From the NCBI GenBank assembly GCA_963746955.1, contig CAVVDR010000023.1:1-64000 (forward strand): a stretch of 64,000 nt of DNA, written 5' to 3'. The translations under genes and the position numbers were made by a program. This document shows positions 24,736 to 33,665 of this stretch, one piece after another; position 1 is the stretch's first letter; the number at the start of each line of letters is the position of its first letter. The notes beneath the pieces were generated by a model. That model worked only from the letters and a program-made list of their open reading frames with translations, searched no databases and was not told where the DNA came from. This DNA is from DASQBT01 sp963746955. GTDB taxonomy: Bacteria; Pseudomonadota; Gammaproteobacteria; Burkholderiales; Thiobacillaceae.

Positions 24736-27497
24736 ATCACACCGCTTGATAAACGGGCAGTCATAACTTGTCCGCAGCGTCACGGCATCGGCGGACGTAT
24801 CCTGATACAAGAACATTTCGGCACGCAGCCGCTTGAATTCCCCTTTGAGGGAAGCAAGCCTTTCTAAGACTTCATCGGTCGGCGGGCAGGTATGCGGCTC
24901 GAACTTTCGCTTCCTGCCGTTCTCGACATCGGTTTTCTTACAGGGGATGCGATGCTTGGTCAGGATGTCGGCGAACTCACTGGCGGACTGGCCGGTTATC
25001 ATCTTCTTGAGCTCGGCTCTTGATTCATGCCACGCCGCGCACAACTGCTGCCTAAGCCGGTGAATGTCCCCGTCCTGCTTCTTCAAGTATCTGCCGTGTT
25101 CCTTGGACAGAAACGAATGCGATTCCACGAAAGAGGCAAAGTCGTTGTAGGATTCAAGCGACTGATGCAGGTGGGGCTTTTCTTGGTGTAGTCATCCCAT
25201 GCGTCTCTAATTTCGTCAAACTGGGACAGCGAGTTCCACGGTCGGGTGCTGAACATGACGTGTTTGTATTGCTTGGATACACCTACACCCATCGGCTGGC
25301 GCTTCCAGTCATATTCCATGTTTAGCCGTTTTGAGATGATCTTCTCGACGAGGTCGGCGTCAAAGTTGACCATATCGCGCACGCCGGTCTTCGCTTCAAT
25401 CGTAATCATGGAATCAGGCTGGCGATTGAAGAACGTTTCAACGATTTCACTGTTCTGGTCTTCCGTCGTCTCGTATTCCGCCGGCGTGAAGATGCCGCCC
25501 TTGGCCAGGACGATATTGAACTCGTCATCGTCCTTGTCCGGGTTCGTGCCGGGAATCAGCGTGGCTTGGCCACGCGTCCTCCATCCCAGCGGTTTACGGA
25601 TTCCGTGCTTCTGTTCAAGGACCGACGGGATGCCGGTCAACATTTCTCTGGATTTCTCGAACAACTTGCACAGGTCTCCCTGTTGAGCCTTGTTGATTTC
25701 ATCTTCGCCCGCCGTGGTAAGAAACCCGTCGGTCGTGCAACTGAATACGTAGGTGTCCGGTTTCAGGGAATTGATGATTTCGCCGAGGATCGCGCGGGTA
25801 AACGAGGTAATGTAGGCAGCAAAGAACGGATTGGTGATCTGCGAGGCGGCAGTTCCTTGGTCGCCTTGTCCCGCATGTCATAGACGCGCTTCTTCCGCAA
25901 CCCTTGGGCGGTCTTGCCATAGGTTGAATTACTGATTTCCTTCCAGAACAAGCCTTCAAGCGTCTTGGACTCGGCCTGAATCCGGTGTTCAAGGCATTCC
26001 TTGATGAACTCGCCGAAGATTCTTGTCTTGGGATTGGACGGCACGATCACGCCGCGTTTCACCGTGATTTTGGCGCTGAGTTTTCTGGCGACGTATAACT
26101 CCGGCGCGGAACAATAACTTTTTCCTGTTAGCGGGAAGACGAGCTCGTGTTCGGTTCGCACCGGCAGGACGGGATAACGGGTATTCGGCGGGAACTCAAA
26201 TTCAACATAGGCAAAGCTCAGCGTCGTCGGCGTAAAGGCATCAAGATCGTTGTTGTCGGCGATTTCACGCCAGTTAGGCAGGCCGATTAATGACATCGCC
26301 GTGGGGTACGCACTGGACAGGTCGTAATCGGTCCAGGCATCTTCATAGCACGGCCCGAACCAGAACTGCTCATTGCGTCCGCCGTGATAACACTCGGTCA
26401 CGAAGTCCAGATGCCAGCTCACCTGAGCAATGTCAACTTCACGTTCTTTCGGAACGAAACGGCCCTTAATTTTGTCATAGTGGCTTTCTTTCACGACTCT
26501 CTTTGCCCAACGCCGCCAACGGGTCAATCTTGAGTTTCTCCTTCCAGCTTTTCAGCAGCAGTTCAATGCCGATAGAGGTCAGCGTAACGGGGACCTTTTT
26601 CTTGCCGGTAATTTGTTCAAACTGAGCGATGATTTTCTCAATGTAGCGCACGCAGATCGTGGCGTCGTTTAGGGCATAGCGCTTGAACAGGTTCCAATCA
26701 TCAACACGGACTTTGTCCATGTTGCGGATCATTTCCTTATGCTTCGCATCATCATCGTCCAGTTGAATTTTCTCCTGGCCAACCAGCTTGCCGATTTCCT
26801 TCAAGCTCTTGGAGGCCTGAGGCGTCAGCAGCATCGTGTCACGCAGGAGGAGGTTCAGGATCGTGCTGAGTTCCCCGTCCTTGTAATCAATGATCAGCTT
26901 GGTTGACGAGTCTATGGATATAAACGTGTTCCTGACGTTGGATATGTACGCGGTCAAATCCTGAAAGTCGGCGAACGCCGGGATGTCTGCCCGGGTGAAA
27001 TGGCCGACAAGGTAAATCTTCGTGGGAATGTCTTTGATGCCGTGTTCCCTTGCTCCGAGGCCCAACGCGAACACGATGAACTGCCCCAAGGTCAGGCGAT
27101 CGTCCCCATCGGGGCAACATATTCCCTGCCATTCCTTGCCGTCAGAGCTCTTGGCGTGGAATTGGTACGACAGAACGCGATACTTGGCGAGGCCCGCGAC
27201 GACATGCTCCCTGCTGACCAGGTAATCCGGGGTCTTGAATTTTGTGTCAAAGCCGATGATCAGGTAGGGTTGAGGAACATCCTCTTTGTCTGTCTTCTTC
27301 TTGCGCCCAGGTTTTTCAGGCTTGGGCTCCGCGTAGAAATCGGTGTTTTCAACTCAGGTTCCAGTCTTGGTTGACCCTGCCAATTCAGGCGGTTCACGAA
27401 ATATTGAAACCGTGTTGGCGTAGCGCAAATCCTTAAGGGTTGCGGGTTTGGATACTCCCACCGGAACCGTGTCGGCGCTGGTCAATTCCTTATACAT
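24733..27497 (-). pseudogene. polB: Family-B DNA polymerase, pipolin-type candidate, broken
   Basis: About 920 codons reconstructed across four frames. Codons 1-47 (from ATG 27497) end in an in-frame TGA at 27356-27354. The exonuclease part follows (ExoI now DTK instead of DxE at 27248-27240; ExoIII YALND present). After a shift near 26496 comes motif A DYDLSSAYPTAM and motif B KEISNSTYGK. After a shift near 25847 comes motif C as CTTDGF instead of the usual DTD. A last shift near 25177 leads to a helical C-terminal part (24733-25128). Size, exonuclease and polymerase motifs fit primer-independent or protein-primed PolB. The integrase and att repeats favour the pipolin type (inference). It cannot make a full-length enzyme as read. 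Confidence 0.75.
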
Positions 27498-27580
27498 TAC
27501 CCGTATGCCTTGCTGTTGAGCCGTTAGGAGCAGTAAGAATCCAGCTTGGGTTAGCCGGTAACGAGGAAACTCTTACTGCG

Positions 27581-27838
27581 CTACATCCCTTTAACGTCTG
27601 GCGGTGGGTTTTCTTTTGGCTGGGGCAGGGAGGGTTTCCAGTCGCCTTGCTTGAAGGCATCGGCACGGCGTCCCTATGCCTTGATCGAAACAGCGTTGAA
27701 TTCAGGTTTAAACACTGGAATTCCCGTTTTTCTAATGCCGCCGGGCAAGCTTGCTGCTGAGGGATGGTCAAAACTGGAATAACCGTGTTTTCCAGCTTCA
27801 GGGATCGGTATTGCGGTATTGGGTTGTTTGACGGGCAC
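27581..27838 (-). pseudogene. Small Pro-rich island gene with in-frame TAG
   Basis: GTG at 27838, with AAAGGAGG upstream, opens a frame reading PVKQPNTAIPIPEAGKHGY, then FKPEFNAVSIKA and a TAG. In the same frame it goes on with GRRADAFKQGDWKPSLPQP to a final stop at 27583-27581. Sense on both sides of the TAG suggests one 85-codon gene with a nonsense mutation. It lies directly upstream of the polymerase. Confidence 0.35.
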
Positions 27839-27974
27839 ACTGACCGGCCTCCTTTCGTTCTGTCCATGAATTTCATGGCCGCTGAGTTCCATGCAGCGGA
27901 GAGCGATTGACAGCAGGAGGATGGAGGCGCGAATTGGAACTCGAACGTGGTCCAGGCTGCTGCCAATGGCTCAC

Positions 27975-27984
27975 GGGTATTTAT
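27975..27984 (-). promoter_or_regulatory. ATAAATACC box (27.98 kb)
   Basis: Minus strand ATAAATACCC, reading toward the decayed Pro-rich ORF and the polymerase gene. It is a candidate start point for that decayed operon. Confidence 0.35.
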
Positions 27985-28077
27985 GCGAAGTCTGGTAGCG
28001 CAATAAGCTGTTGTCCTAGGTCTGGATTAGGGGGACGGTGGCCGGGAATGCCAATGAATCATCCCGGAGAAGAACCA

Positions 28078-29158
28078 TGAGCGTCCTAAAACGAGGCAAC
28101 AGCAAATACTGGTACATCCAGTTCCAGTTAAACGGCAGAACCTACATTCGTTCATCCCGAACAATGAACAAGAAGGCTGCGGAACAGATGGAGACTGACT
28201 GGAAGTCCAAGCTCCTGCGCAACAATTTCTCGGTTTGAAAGACCGGATTACCATCCGGCAAGCGATAGAGCAGTATATAGATTCCAAGCAGGGAACGCCA
28301 TACCACCTGTCGCTAATGGCTACGGGAAAGTCGGTCCTTCGTCTGCTGCCAGTCAACAAGCCGATTGATGAACTCAACGCGCATGACCTCGAACGGTATA
28401 AGCGGGACTGAATCGCGGAAGGCGTGACCCCGCAAACGATCAAGCATGGATTGAACTTGATTCGTGGCGCATGGAAGTTTGCCCGAAAGTTGGGGTATCA
28501 GACCAATGACCTTGAGTTTCCCGAAATCAAGCAGCCTAAAACTCCATTGCGGTATCTGAGCGACGATGAAGAAAGACGTTTCCTTGCCAACCTTGACCCG
28601 AAACGGGAAGGGACAGGATTAAGGCCGTATCCTGAACGCGATGCTGAAACGAAACGTTGCTTGCAGGATGCCTATGACCTGGTAATCCTGCTACTTGATA
28701 CAGGAGCACGATACAGCGAGATCGCCAACATTGAATGGAAACGAATCAACATTGAAGATCGCTCAATTAATCTGTGGCGTCCCAAGGTTCAGAATGAGAC
28801 CGTGTTGTATATGACCGACCGTGTCTATGACGTGCTGGCGCGGAGAGTACAATTCAGGACCAGTCCTTATGTTTTTCAGAATAGGAAAGGTGGGCCACGG
28901 GGGTATGTAGCTCAGTCAATCCGTAAGGCATTAAGGAAAGCCGGGTTGCGTGATTGTCGTATCCACACACTGCGGCACACGCACGCTTCACGGCTAATCC
29001 AGAATGGAATGAGTGTCTATGAGGTTCGGGAAGTGTTGGGTCACACCGATATCAAAACGACGATGCGGTATGCCCACCTTGAAACGAAGCAGGTCACGTC
29101 CAAAGCAAGGGATGTGATTAATCGGCTAAATCAGAAGTCTTCTGGCAGAGAGTCTTGA
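28078..29158 (+). pseudogene. int: Tyrosine recombinase (integrase), frameshifted and with a stop
   Basis: Codons from ATG 28078 give SVLKRGNSKYWYIQFQLNG, the N-terminal arm-binding region. The frame breaks near 28226. The continuing frame gives 'LKDRITIRQAIEQYIDSKQG', a TGA at 28409, and then the catalytic domain: Arg in LLDTGARYSEI, HTLRHTHASRL, LGHTDIKTTMRYAHL with the Tyr nucleophile. All active-site residues of the catalytic half are intact, and a restart at 28424 could make a 244-residue fragment. As read, the full integrase cannot be made, so the island is probably immobile by itself. Confidence 0.8.
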
Positions 29159-29446
29159 ACAGAGGGGGTTGGAATAGGTCGACATCGGTATGACTGGAAC
29201 CGGGTAATTACGACCTTAGATTTCTTCAAGAATGTCTTTGCACATGCCAAAAGCGGACGCTACAAGGTTCAGTAACTTGCATAGACTACCCACCTTTGTC
29301 ATAGCGATTACTTAATATGTAAAGGTAATACAACCGACAATTTGCATTGAAGATAGTGAAATCCACCTGCTGAATGTCGTTTTTCAAGCCGATATTTTGG
29401 TCGGCTCGCATACGTATGTGCAATGAGGAATAGGGGGAGGGCTCAA

Positions 29447-30448
29447 GTGAAAATGCGATCAGAGCGCCGCGCTATAGATAAACTCTATAAACGCCGTGAT
29501 AGATACGAAATACCTGACTGGCAACGCGAGCAAGTATGGAATACCAAAAAGAAGCAAAAGCTAATCGATACGATTTTAAGGGGTTGGAAGCTACTGAAGT
29601 TTTATTTTCTGAAGACCTCGAGCAGCTCTGAAGAGTTTGAGGTGCTGGATGGCCAGCAACGACTGTCCGCTATTTGGGAATTTTTTGATGGGGACCTCAC
29701 GCTTAGTGAAGACACTGCGAAACGCTTTGGTGGGGCTACATATGATTTATTACCAGATTCCGTTTCAGATGCATTCGATGATTATGAGATTGAGTTTGAT
29801 GAGATCACAGATGCATTAGAAGAAGATCAGAAGGAGTTTTTTCAGCGCCTACAAGAAGGTTTGCCACTCACTAGTAGCGAAAAACTCAATGCTGTGCACA
29901 GCAGGCTTCGCGATTATTGTATAAATGTAGAGAAACATCCTTTCTTCTCTGAAACCACAACAGTCTCAAACAAGCGCTATGCATATATCGATATCGCGGC
30001 AAAGGCAGTCGTCTTGGAAATCGAAGGTATTGATTCTGGACTTCGATTAGAAGATGTGAAAACTGTTTTTGAGGGAAATCCAAGCTTTTCTGCAAACACA
30101 GCAGTAGCGAAACGTCTAAAGAAAGCGCTCGATGTGTTGCACCAGGTATTTCCTGCTGAATGCAGAGGGTTCCGGAATAGAGCGATTGTCCAGTCCATAA
30201 TAACGTTGACCTGCCATCTGTTACAGGCTGGACTGACTGAGCGAGCTACTGGCGAACTGCGAAAGTTCGTCGACCACTACATAACGGAGCTATCTCGACA
30301 GGTAGAGTTGGGGCAACGAGATACTGATCAGGACTATCTCGCATTTCAAAGGACAGTAAATGCTAATGTACGTTCCGGCTCGCGTACAAGACAAGATATC
30401 CTCCTGCGGAAATTGTTTAGTTTCCAGCCTTCGTTTTTTTCTCTATAG
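29447..30448 (+). CDS. DUF262 (ParB/GmrS-like) protein, candidate defence gene
   Basis: A protein of about 333 residues with a DUF262 domain at its N-terminus. The diagnostic DGQQR loop is seen in 'EVLDGQQRLSAIWEF' (about residues 64-78), preceded by 'YEIPDWQREQVWN'. DUF262 folds bind and hydrolyse nucleotides in several phage-defence proteins (GmrS half of GmrSD, SspE, BrxU). The GmrD/DUF1524 nuclease half is absent. GTG 29447 is preferred to ATG 29423 because GGGGGAGG lies just before it. A 151-residue gene follows after 45 bases. Confidence 0.7.
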   Translation: MKMRSERRAIDKLYKRRDRYEIPDWQREQVWNTKKKQKLIDTILRGWKLLKFYFLKTSSSSEEFEVLDGQQRLSAIWEFFDGDLTLSEDTAKRFGGATYDLLPDSVSDAFDDYEIEFDEITDALEEDQKEFFQRLQEGLPLTSSEKLNAVHSRLRDYCINVEKHPFFSETTTVSNKRYAYIDIAAKAVVLEIEGIDSGLRLEDVKTVFEGNPSFSANTAVAKRLKKALDVLHQVFPAECRGFRNRAIVQSIITLTCHLLQAGLTERATGELRKFVDHYITELSRQVELGQRDTDQDYLAFQRTVNANVRSGSRTRQDILLRKLFSFQPSFFSL

Positions 30449-30493
30449 AGTACCAGTCAGTCTTTATCGGATGGTGTAGCTTCCGATATAGCC

Positions 30494-30949
30494 GTGGCGG
30501 CAAAGGACATTCGTGAACTCGTGCAGGTAATCAATGAGAGGCATGCGGCCACTCACGGCACTGATCTCTTCAAAGCCACTAACAAAACCGTTGCAGCATT
30601 AGGTGGCCTTCAGAACACAGTTGCGGATATAGCTGCCTATAAGGAATTAATAGAGAAACTGTATATCGTTTTCCGTGAAAGCACTGGACAACGGTTGGAG
30701 GGCCAGGTACCACAGTCCTTTTCTGACATTAACGATTTGCGTACTCTTAATGAGCACGACGTCGATCATGGAAAGGACGCTAAGGTATCTACAAAACGCA
30801 AGAAGTTGGCGTCAGTTTTCCAAAAGTTCTCTGGGGCAACAACTCCAGACGCTCTTGATCCAGTTCTTTTCCCTATCACGCAAGCAAACATTCTTGGTGC
30901 CCTAGTTTCGGATTTAAGACAACTAGGGAAACAATATGCAAGCTCATAG
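30494..30949 (+). CDS. Unknown partner of the DUF262 gene
   Basis: A 151-residue soluble helical protein starting at GTG 30494. No domain is recognised. It follows the DUF262 gene by 45 bases on the same strand and is followed by an attC-like sequence, so the two genes may form one cassette. A regulator or effector role beside DUF262 is possible, but nothing in the sequence shows it. Confidence 0.55.
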   Translation: MAAKDIRELVQVINERHAATHGTDLFKATNKTVAALGGLQNTVADIAAYKELIEKLYIVFRESTGQRLEGQVPQSFSDINDLRTLNEHDVDHGKDAKVSTKRKKLASVFQKFSGATTPDALDPVLFPITQANILGALVSDLRQLGKQYASS

Positions 30950-30975
30950 CACGAATCTCCAATCGACTGGTTTTC

Positions 30976-31062
30976 ATGTTGCGCCGCGTCGCGGCGACTA
31001 AGCTTGAACGTTAAAAGCCTGTCGTTAGGCACAAAACAGGCGTTCAAGTTGAGACTTTGTCA
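30976..31062 (+). other. attC-like remnant after the DUF262 pair
   Basis: CGCCGC-GTC-GCGGCG, then CTAAGCTTGAACGTTAAAAG and CGTTAGGC resemble the right half of an integron attC site (R' box GTTRRRY = GTTAGGC at 31024-31030). Then AACAGGCGTTCAAGTTGAGAC resembles the left half of another. No complete attC can be drawn and no integron integrase is present. Confidence 0.35.
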
Positions 31063-31151
31063 TGTCTGCTTTCGGTCGCGGAACCGAAATTCCCGCCTCA
31101 TAGGGGGTCACCACTTTCCACAAGAGAAGTGAACTCATACACGGTAGACCA

Positions 31152-31322
31152 TCATGATGCGGTTGGGGATTGCACTTGGGCTCTCAGCATCGCCTGTTTT
31201 GCCTTGGCGATTTTCAATCTGGCCTGCGCATCCCTATACTGTTTTTGAGCACGCTTCGCATTGTTTTTCAGCATGGCGACACGTTGCAGTTCAACGTCGT
31301 CAACGATTTCACGTAATTTCAT
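31152..31322 (-). CDS. Small basic island protein (56 aa)
   Basis: A 56-residue Lys/Arg/Ala-rich helix beginning MKLREIVDDVELQRVAMLKN. GGAGAG lies before the ATG, and a perfect TATAAATACC box lies 24 bases upstream. It looks like a DNA- or RNA-binding coiled helix. It is expressed against the flow of the neighbouring genes. Confidence 0.5.
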   Translation of the reverse strand: MKLREIVDDVELQRVAMLKNNAKRAQKQYRDAQARLKIAKAKQAMLRAQVQSPTAS

Positions 31323-31345
31323 TTTGTCTCTCCTTACCTTGATAT

Positions 31346-31356
31346 GGGTATTTATA
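31346..31356 (-). promoter_or_regulatory. TATAAATACCC box (31.35 kb)
   Basis: Best example of the island's repeated box: minus strand TATAAATACCC, 24 bases before the ATG at 31322. It is identical to the T4-type late -10 consensus TATAAATA. Confidence 0.45.
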
Positions 31357-31503
31357 CCGGAGACAATAACGGGAATGAGTCTCTGACGGCTCGGTGCTTG
31401 TTGCTTACCCAACATGATCTGAAAGACAGTCGAGGCACAACGACGCCAAGACTGTTTGCCAGCATTGATGCGGTCAATAAATCTGACAAGGCTGGAAATT
31501 AAG

Positions 31504-31531
31504 GAGGGGCGCAAGGCCCCTCTTTCTTTTT
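31504..31531 (+). terminator. Rho-independent terminator
   Basis: GAGGGGC-GCAAG-GCCCCTC (7-bp stem with 5-base loop) is followed by TTTCTTTTT. It insulates the TIR gene downstream from upstream plus-strand transcription. Confidence 0.8.
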
Positions 31532-31624
31532 GGTAATATGATGTTGTGACCAATAACTCATTTGGAGCAATGCACAAGGACGGAGGTTGCTCTTCAGCAC
31601 TTGGCATCATATACAGGGGGGAGC

Positions 31625-32035
31625 ATGGTAAGAACACGAAACCTTTTTATCAGCCATTCATGGGCATACAAAGATGCATACGAGAAGTTCTGCGCGCTTC
31701 TCAATTCGGCGCCACGTTTTTACTATCGCAACTATTCCGTCCCAAAGGATGACCCTATACATAACGCTGCCAATCAGCTCGCACTGTATGCCGCGATAAA
31801 GCAACAGATTGTGTTTTGCGAAGTCGTGATCATTATGGCCGGAGTCTATTCGACCTACAGCAAGTGGATTCAAAAGGAAATTCAAATCGCTAAACGGGAC
31901 TTCAATAAGCCTCTGCTTGCAGTCAAGCCATGGGGTAACACCCAGGTGTCTTCCATAGTCCAAGCTAATGCGGACCGGCTAGTAAGTTGGAATACAGATT
32001 CTATTGTGAGAGCTATTCGAGAGCTGGCGCCGTGA
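31625..32035 (+). CDS. TIR-like (ThsB/MTH538-type) signalling protein
   Basis: A 136-residue protein that starts RTRNLFISHSWAYKDAYEKF, the beta-A strand and loop of the TIR-like DUF1863/MTH538 fold found in Thoeris ThsB proteins. Later strands 'CEVVIIMAGVYSTYSKWIQK' and 'KPLLAVKPWG' complete the flavodoxin-like core. The presumed catalytic Glu (KEIQ, about residue 83) is present. ThsB proteins sense phage and make a cyclic-ADPR-type signal. The start at 31625 has GGGGGGAG upstream. Its stop overlaps the next gene's GTG start (GTGA). Confidence 0.75.
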   Translation: MVRTRNLFISHSWAYKDAYEKFCALLNSAPRFYYRNYSVPKDDPIHNAANQLALYAAIKQQIVFCEVVIIMAGVYSTYSKWIQKEIQIAKRDFNKPLLAVKPWGNTQVSSIVQANADRLVSWNTDSIVRAIRELAP

Positions 32036-32577
32036 CAGCGGAGAAATCTGAACCGTTGCCTGGGCAGCTAGTCGGCATACCTCGTGATCAATACGGGCTG
32101 TTGTATAGTGAACATGTGATAGACATTTATCGCACGTATTTGGAGATGGCAGACAGGATCAGCTCACGTCGAGAAACTACTAACTCTTTTTTCCTGACGC
32201 TCAACACTGCTGTGGTAGGGTTTGTAGGATATCTTGCCGGGACTGACAAGGTTCCGCCGGGCGACCCATGGCTTTCGCTAATTGCGATTGCGGGGATAAT
32301 CCTGTCTTACCTGTGGTACCGAATCATCCGGTCTTACACAGGATTAAATTCCGCAAAGTTTAAAGTAGTGCACCTTATGGAATCGCTTCTGCCTTTACGA
32401 CCATACGATTACGAGTGGGAGTCCGTTGGACGCGGAGAGAACCCCAAACTTTACTTGCCCTTCACGCATGTAGAGGTCGCTGTTCCTTGGGTGTTCATGG
32501 TGCTGCATTTAATTGTTTTGGTACGAGTTGTTCCGTGGTCCAAGTTCTGTGCAGCCGTTGGAGTAAATCTTAGTTAA
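32032..32577 (+). CDS. Membrane protein coupled to the TIR gene, candidate effector
   Basis: A 181-residue protein starting at GTG in a 4-base overlap with the TIR gene. It has about three transmembrane helices: 'FFLTLNTAVVGFVGYLAG', 'LSLIAIAGIILSYLWY' and 'VPWVFMVLHLIVLVRVV'. The preceding 'YLEMADRISSRRETTNSFFL' segment recalls a family of small membrane proteins found beside defence genes (recalled resemblance, not verified). Coupling to a TIR signal producer suggests a membrane-disrupting effector like those in CBASS or Thoeris variants. Confidence 0.6.
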   Translation: MTAEKSEPLPGQLVGIPRDQYGLLYSEHVIDIYRTYLEMADRISSRRETTNSFFLTLNTAVVGFVGYLAGTDKVPPGDPWLSLIAIAGIILSYLWYRIIRSYTGLNSAKFKVVHLMESLLPLRPYDYEWESVGRGENPKLYLPFTHVEVAVPWVFMVLHLIVLVRVVPWSKFCAAVGVNLS

Positions 32578-32713
32578 CCACCACTCCCACTTCTCTCAAA
32601 GCTAATGACGTAGCGTGAGAACAGTGCGGTAATCACGGTGTTAGATGGCCCGGCCTAAAGCTGGGCCACTTTTTATGGCTGGTTGAGGACAATTCCACCG
32701 TTGGTCACTGGCG

Positions 32714-32722
32714 ATAAATACC
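32714..32722 (+). promoter_or_regulatory. ATAAATACC box, right arm
   Basis: GATAAATACC lies 19 bases before the ATG of the 83-residue gene, in the same position as the mirror-image box at 22098-22090 in the left arm. Confidence 0.4.
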
Positions 32723-32740
32723 TCTCATGGAGGTTATGTC

Positions 32741-32992
32741 ATGACGAACTTGAAGAAATTGTTGACCGTGTTGGACCAAGAAATCGGATTGCCGAACAAG
32801 GTCAGTTCAAACGTCAAGGTTGTTGAGCAAGGTTTTGACAACAGAACTCAGGAACATGTTGTCTGGCTTGAATACCGTTGCCGTGTTCGTAGCGTGCCTA
32901 GGCCAAGACCAAATCCTCAACTGGTGAAGACCTACAACGATAGGCAAATGGCAATGTTGAAGGCGCTTCTCGCGCTGAATGCCTCTCGCTAA
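32741..32992 (+). CDS. Small island protein (83 aa), copy 2
   Basis: Encodes the same 83 residues as 21820-22071, with only silent or no change. The GGAGG ribosome site and the ATAAATACC box are also kept. Having two intact copies in opposite orientation makes a gene-conversion-maintained function likely. The function is unknown. Confidence 0.6.
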   Translation: MTNLKKLLTVLDQEIGLPNKVSSNVKVVEQGFDNRTQEHVVWLEYRCRVRSVPRPRPNPQLVKTYNDRQMAMLKALLALNASR

Positions 32993-33447
32993 AACCCAGG
33001 TTTCAATGCGACAGTCTCTGTCCCACTGTAGACACTGTCCCTCGAATTCCACAACAAGGCAACGGTTCAACCGGGATATGGCTTAGATATTGCGCTTTGG
33101 GCACCTTAAATCGGCTGGAATTTCGTTTTAATCGTCAACGATGATGTCAGAGATGCCACTTCGTGGTTCGAGGTCGGAATCCACCTGGATTCCTTCCTCG
33201 AAAGCGGCGGGCTTCACCCGCAGAAACAGTGGTTTTTTACGTGGCAGTATCCATGAATCGCGCAGAAGCAGTGGGTTTCACCGTCGTGTTCAACTCAAAC
33301 CACAGTAAAAGTTTCGGCTCACCACCCATATAGTACTTTTACTGTGGTCTCTCGTTGAAACCCACAGTGACAGCGGAAAGTTGGGAAAACGCGACGAAAC
33401 TCTGCGGGATTGATGGCGCGTAAGTGCTCTCAAACCCGCATGAATCG

Positions 33448-33521
33448 TGGAGCGGGCGAAGGGAATCGAACCCTCCTCACGAGCTTGGGAAGCTCGGGTA
33501 ATGCCACTATACGACGCCCGC
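33448..33521 (-). tRNA. tRNA-Gly(CCC), island copy 2
   Basis: Same 74-nt sequence as the plus-strand copy at 21293-21366, in inverted orientation. It carries the CCA end and anticodon CCC. It lies 180 bases downstream of the target tRNA on the same strand. Confidence 0.95.
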
Positions 33522-33665
33522 GTTGAGGTCAATCACTTGCCAGTCCTTCATCGATACCGTTATGGGCCCCAAATTCAACCCACTGGCAGCTTTCAGGAGC
33601 CATTTTATCAATCAATCAACGGAATCCGAGGGCTTCACGGCATTGTCCTAACCTACGCTCACTTT

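Noticed and set aside
25699..25992. 97-codon minus-strand ORF inside the polymerase region
   Set aside because: It is an out-of-frame reading; the frame carrying the motif C sequence lies beside it and joins the flanking polymerase frames.
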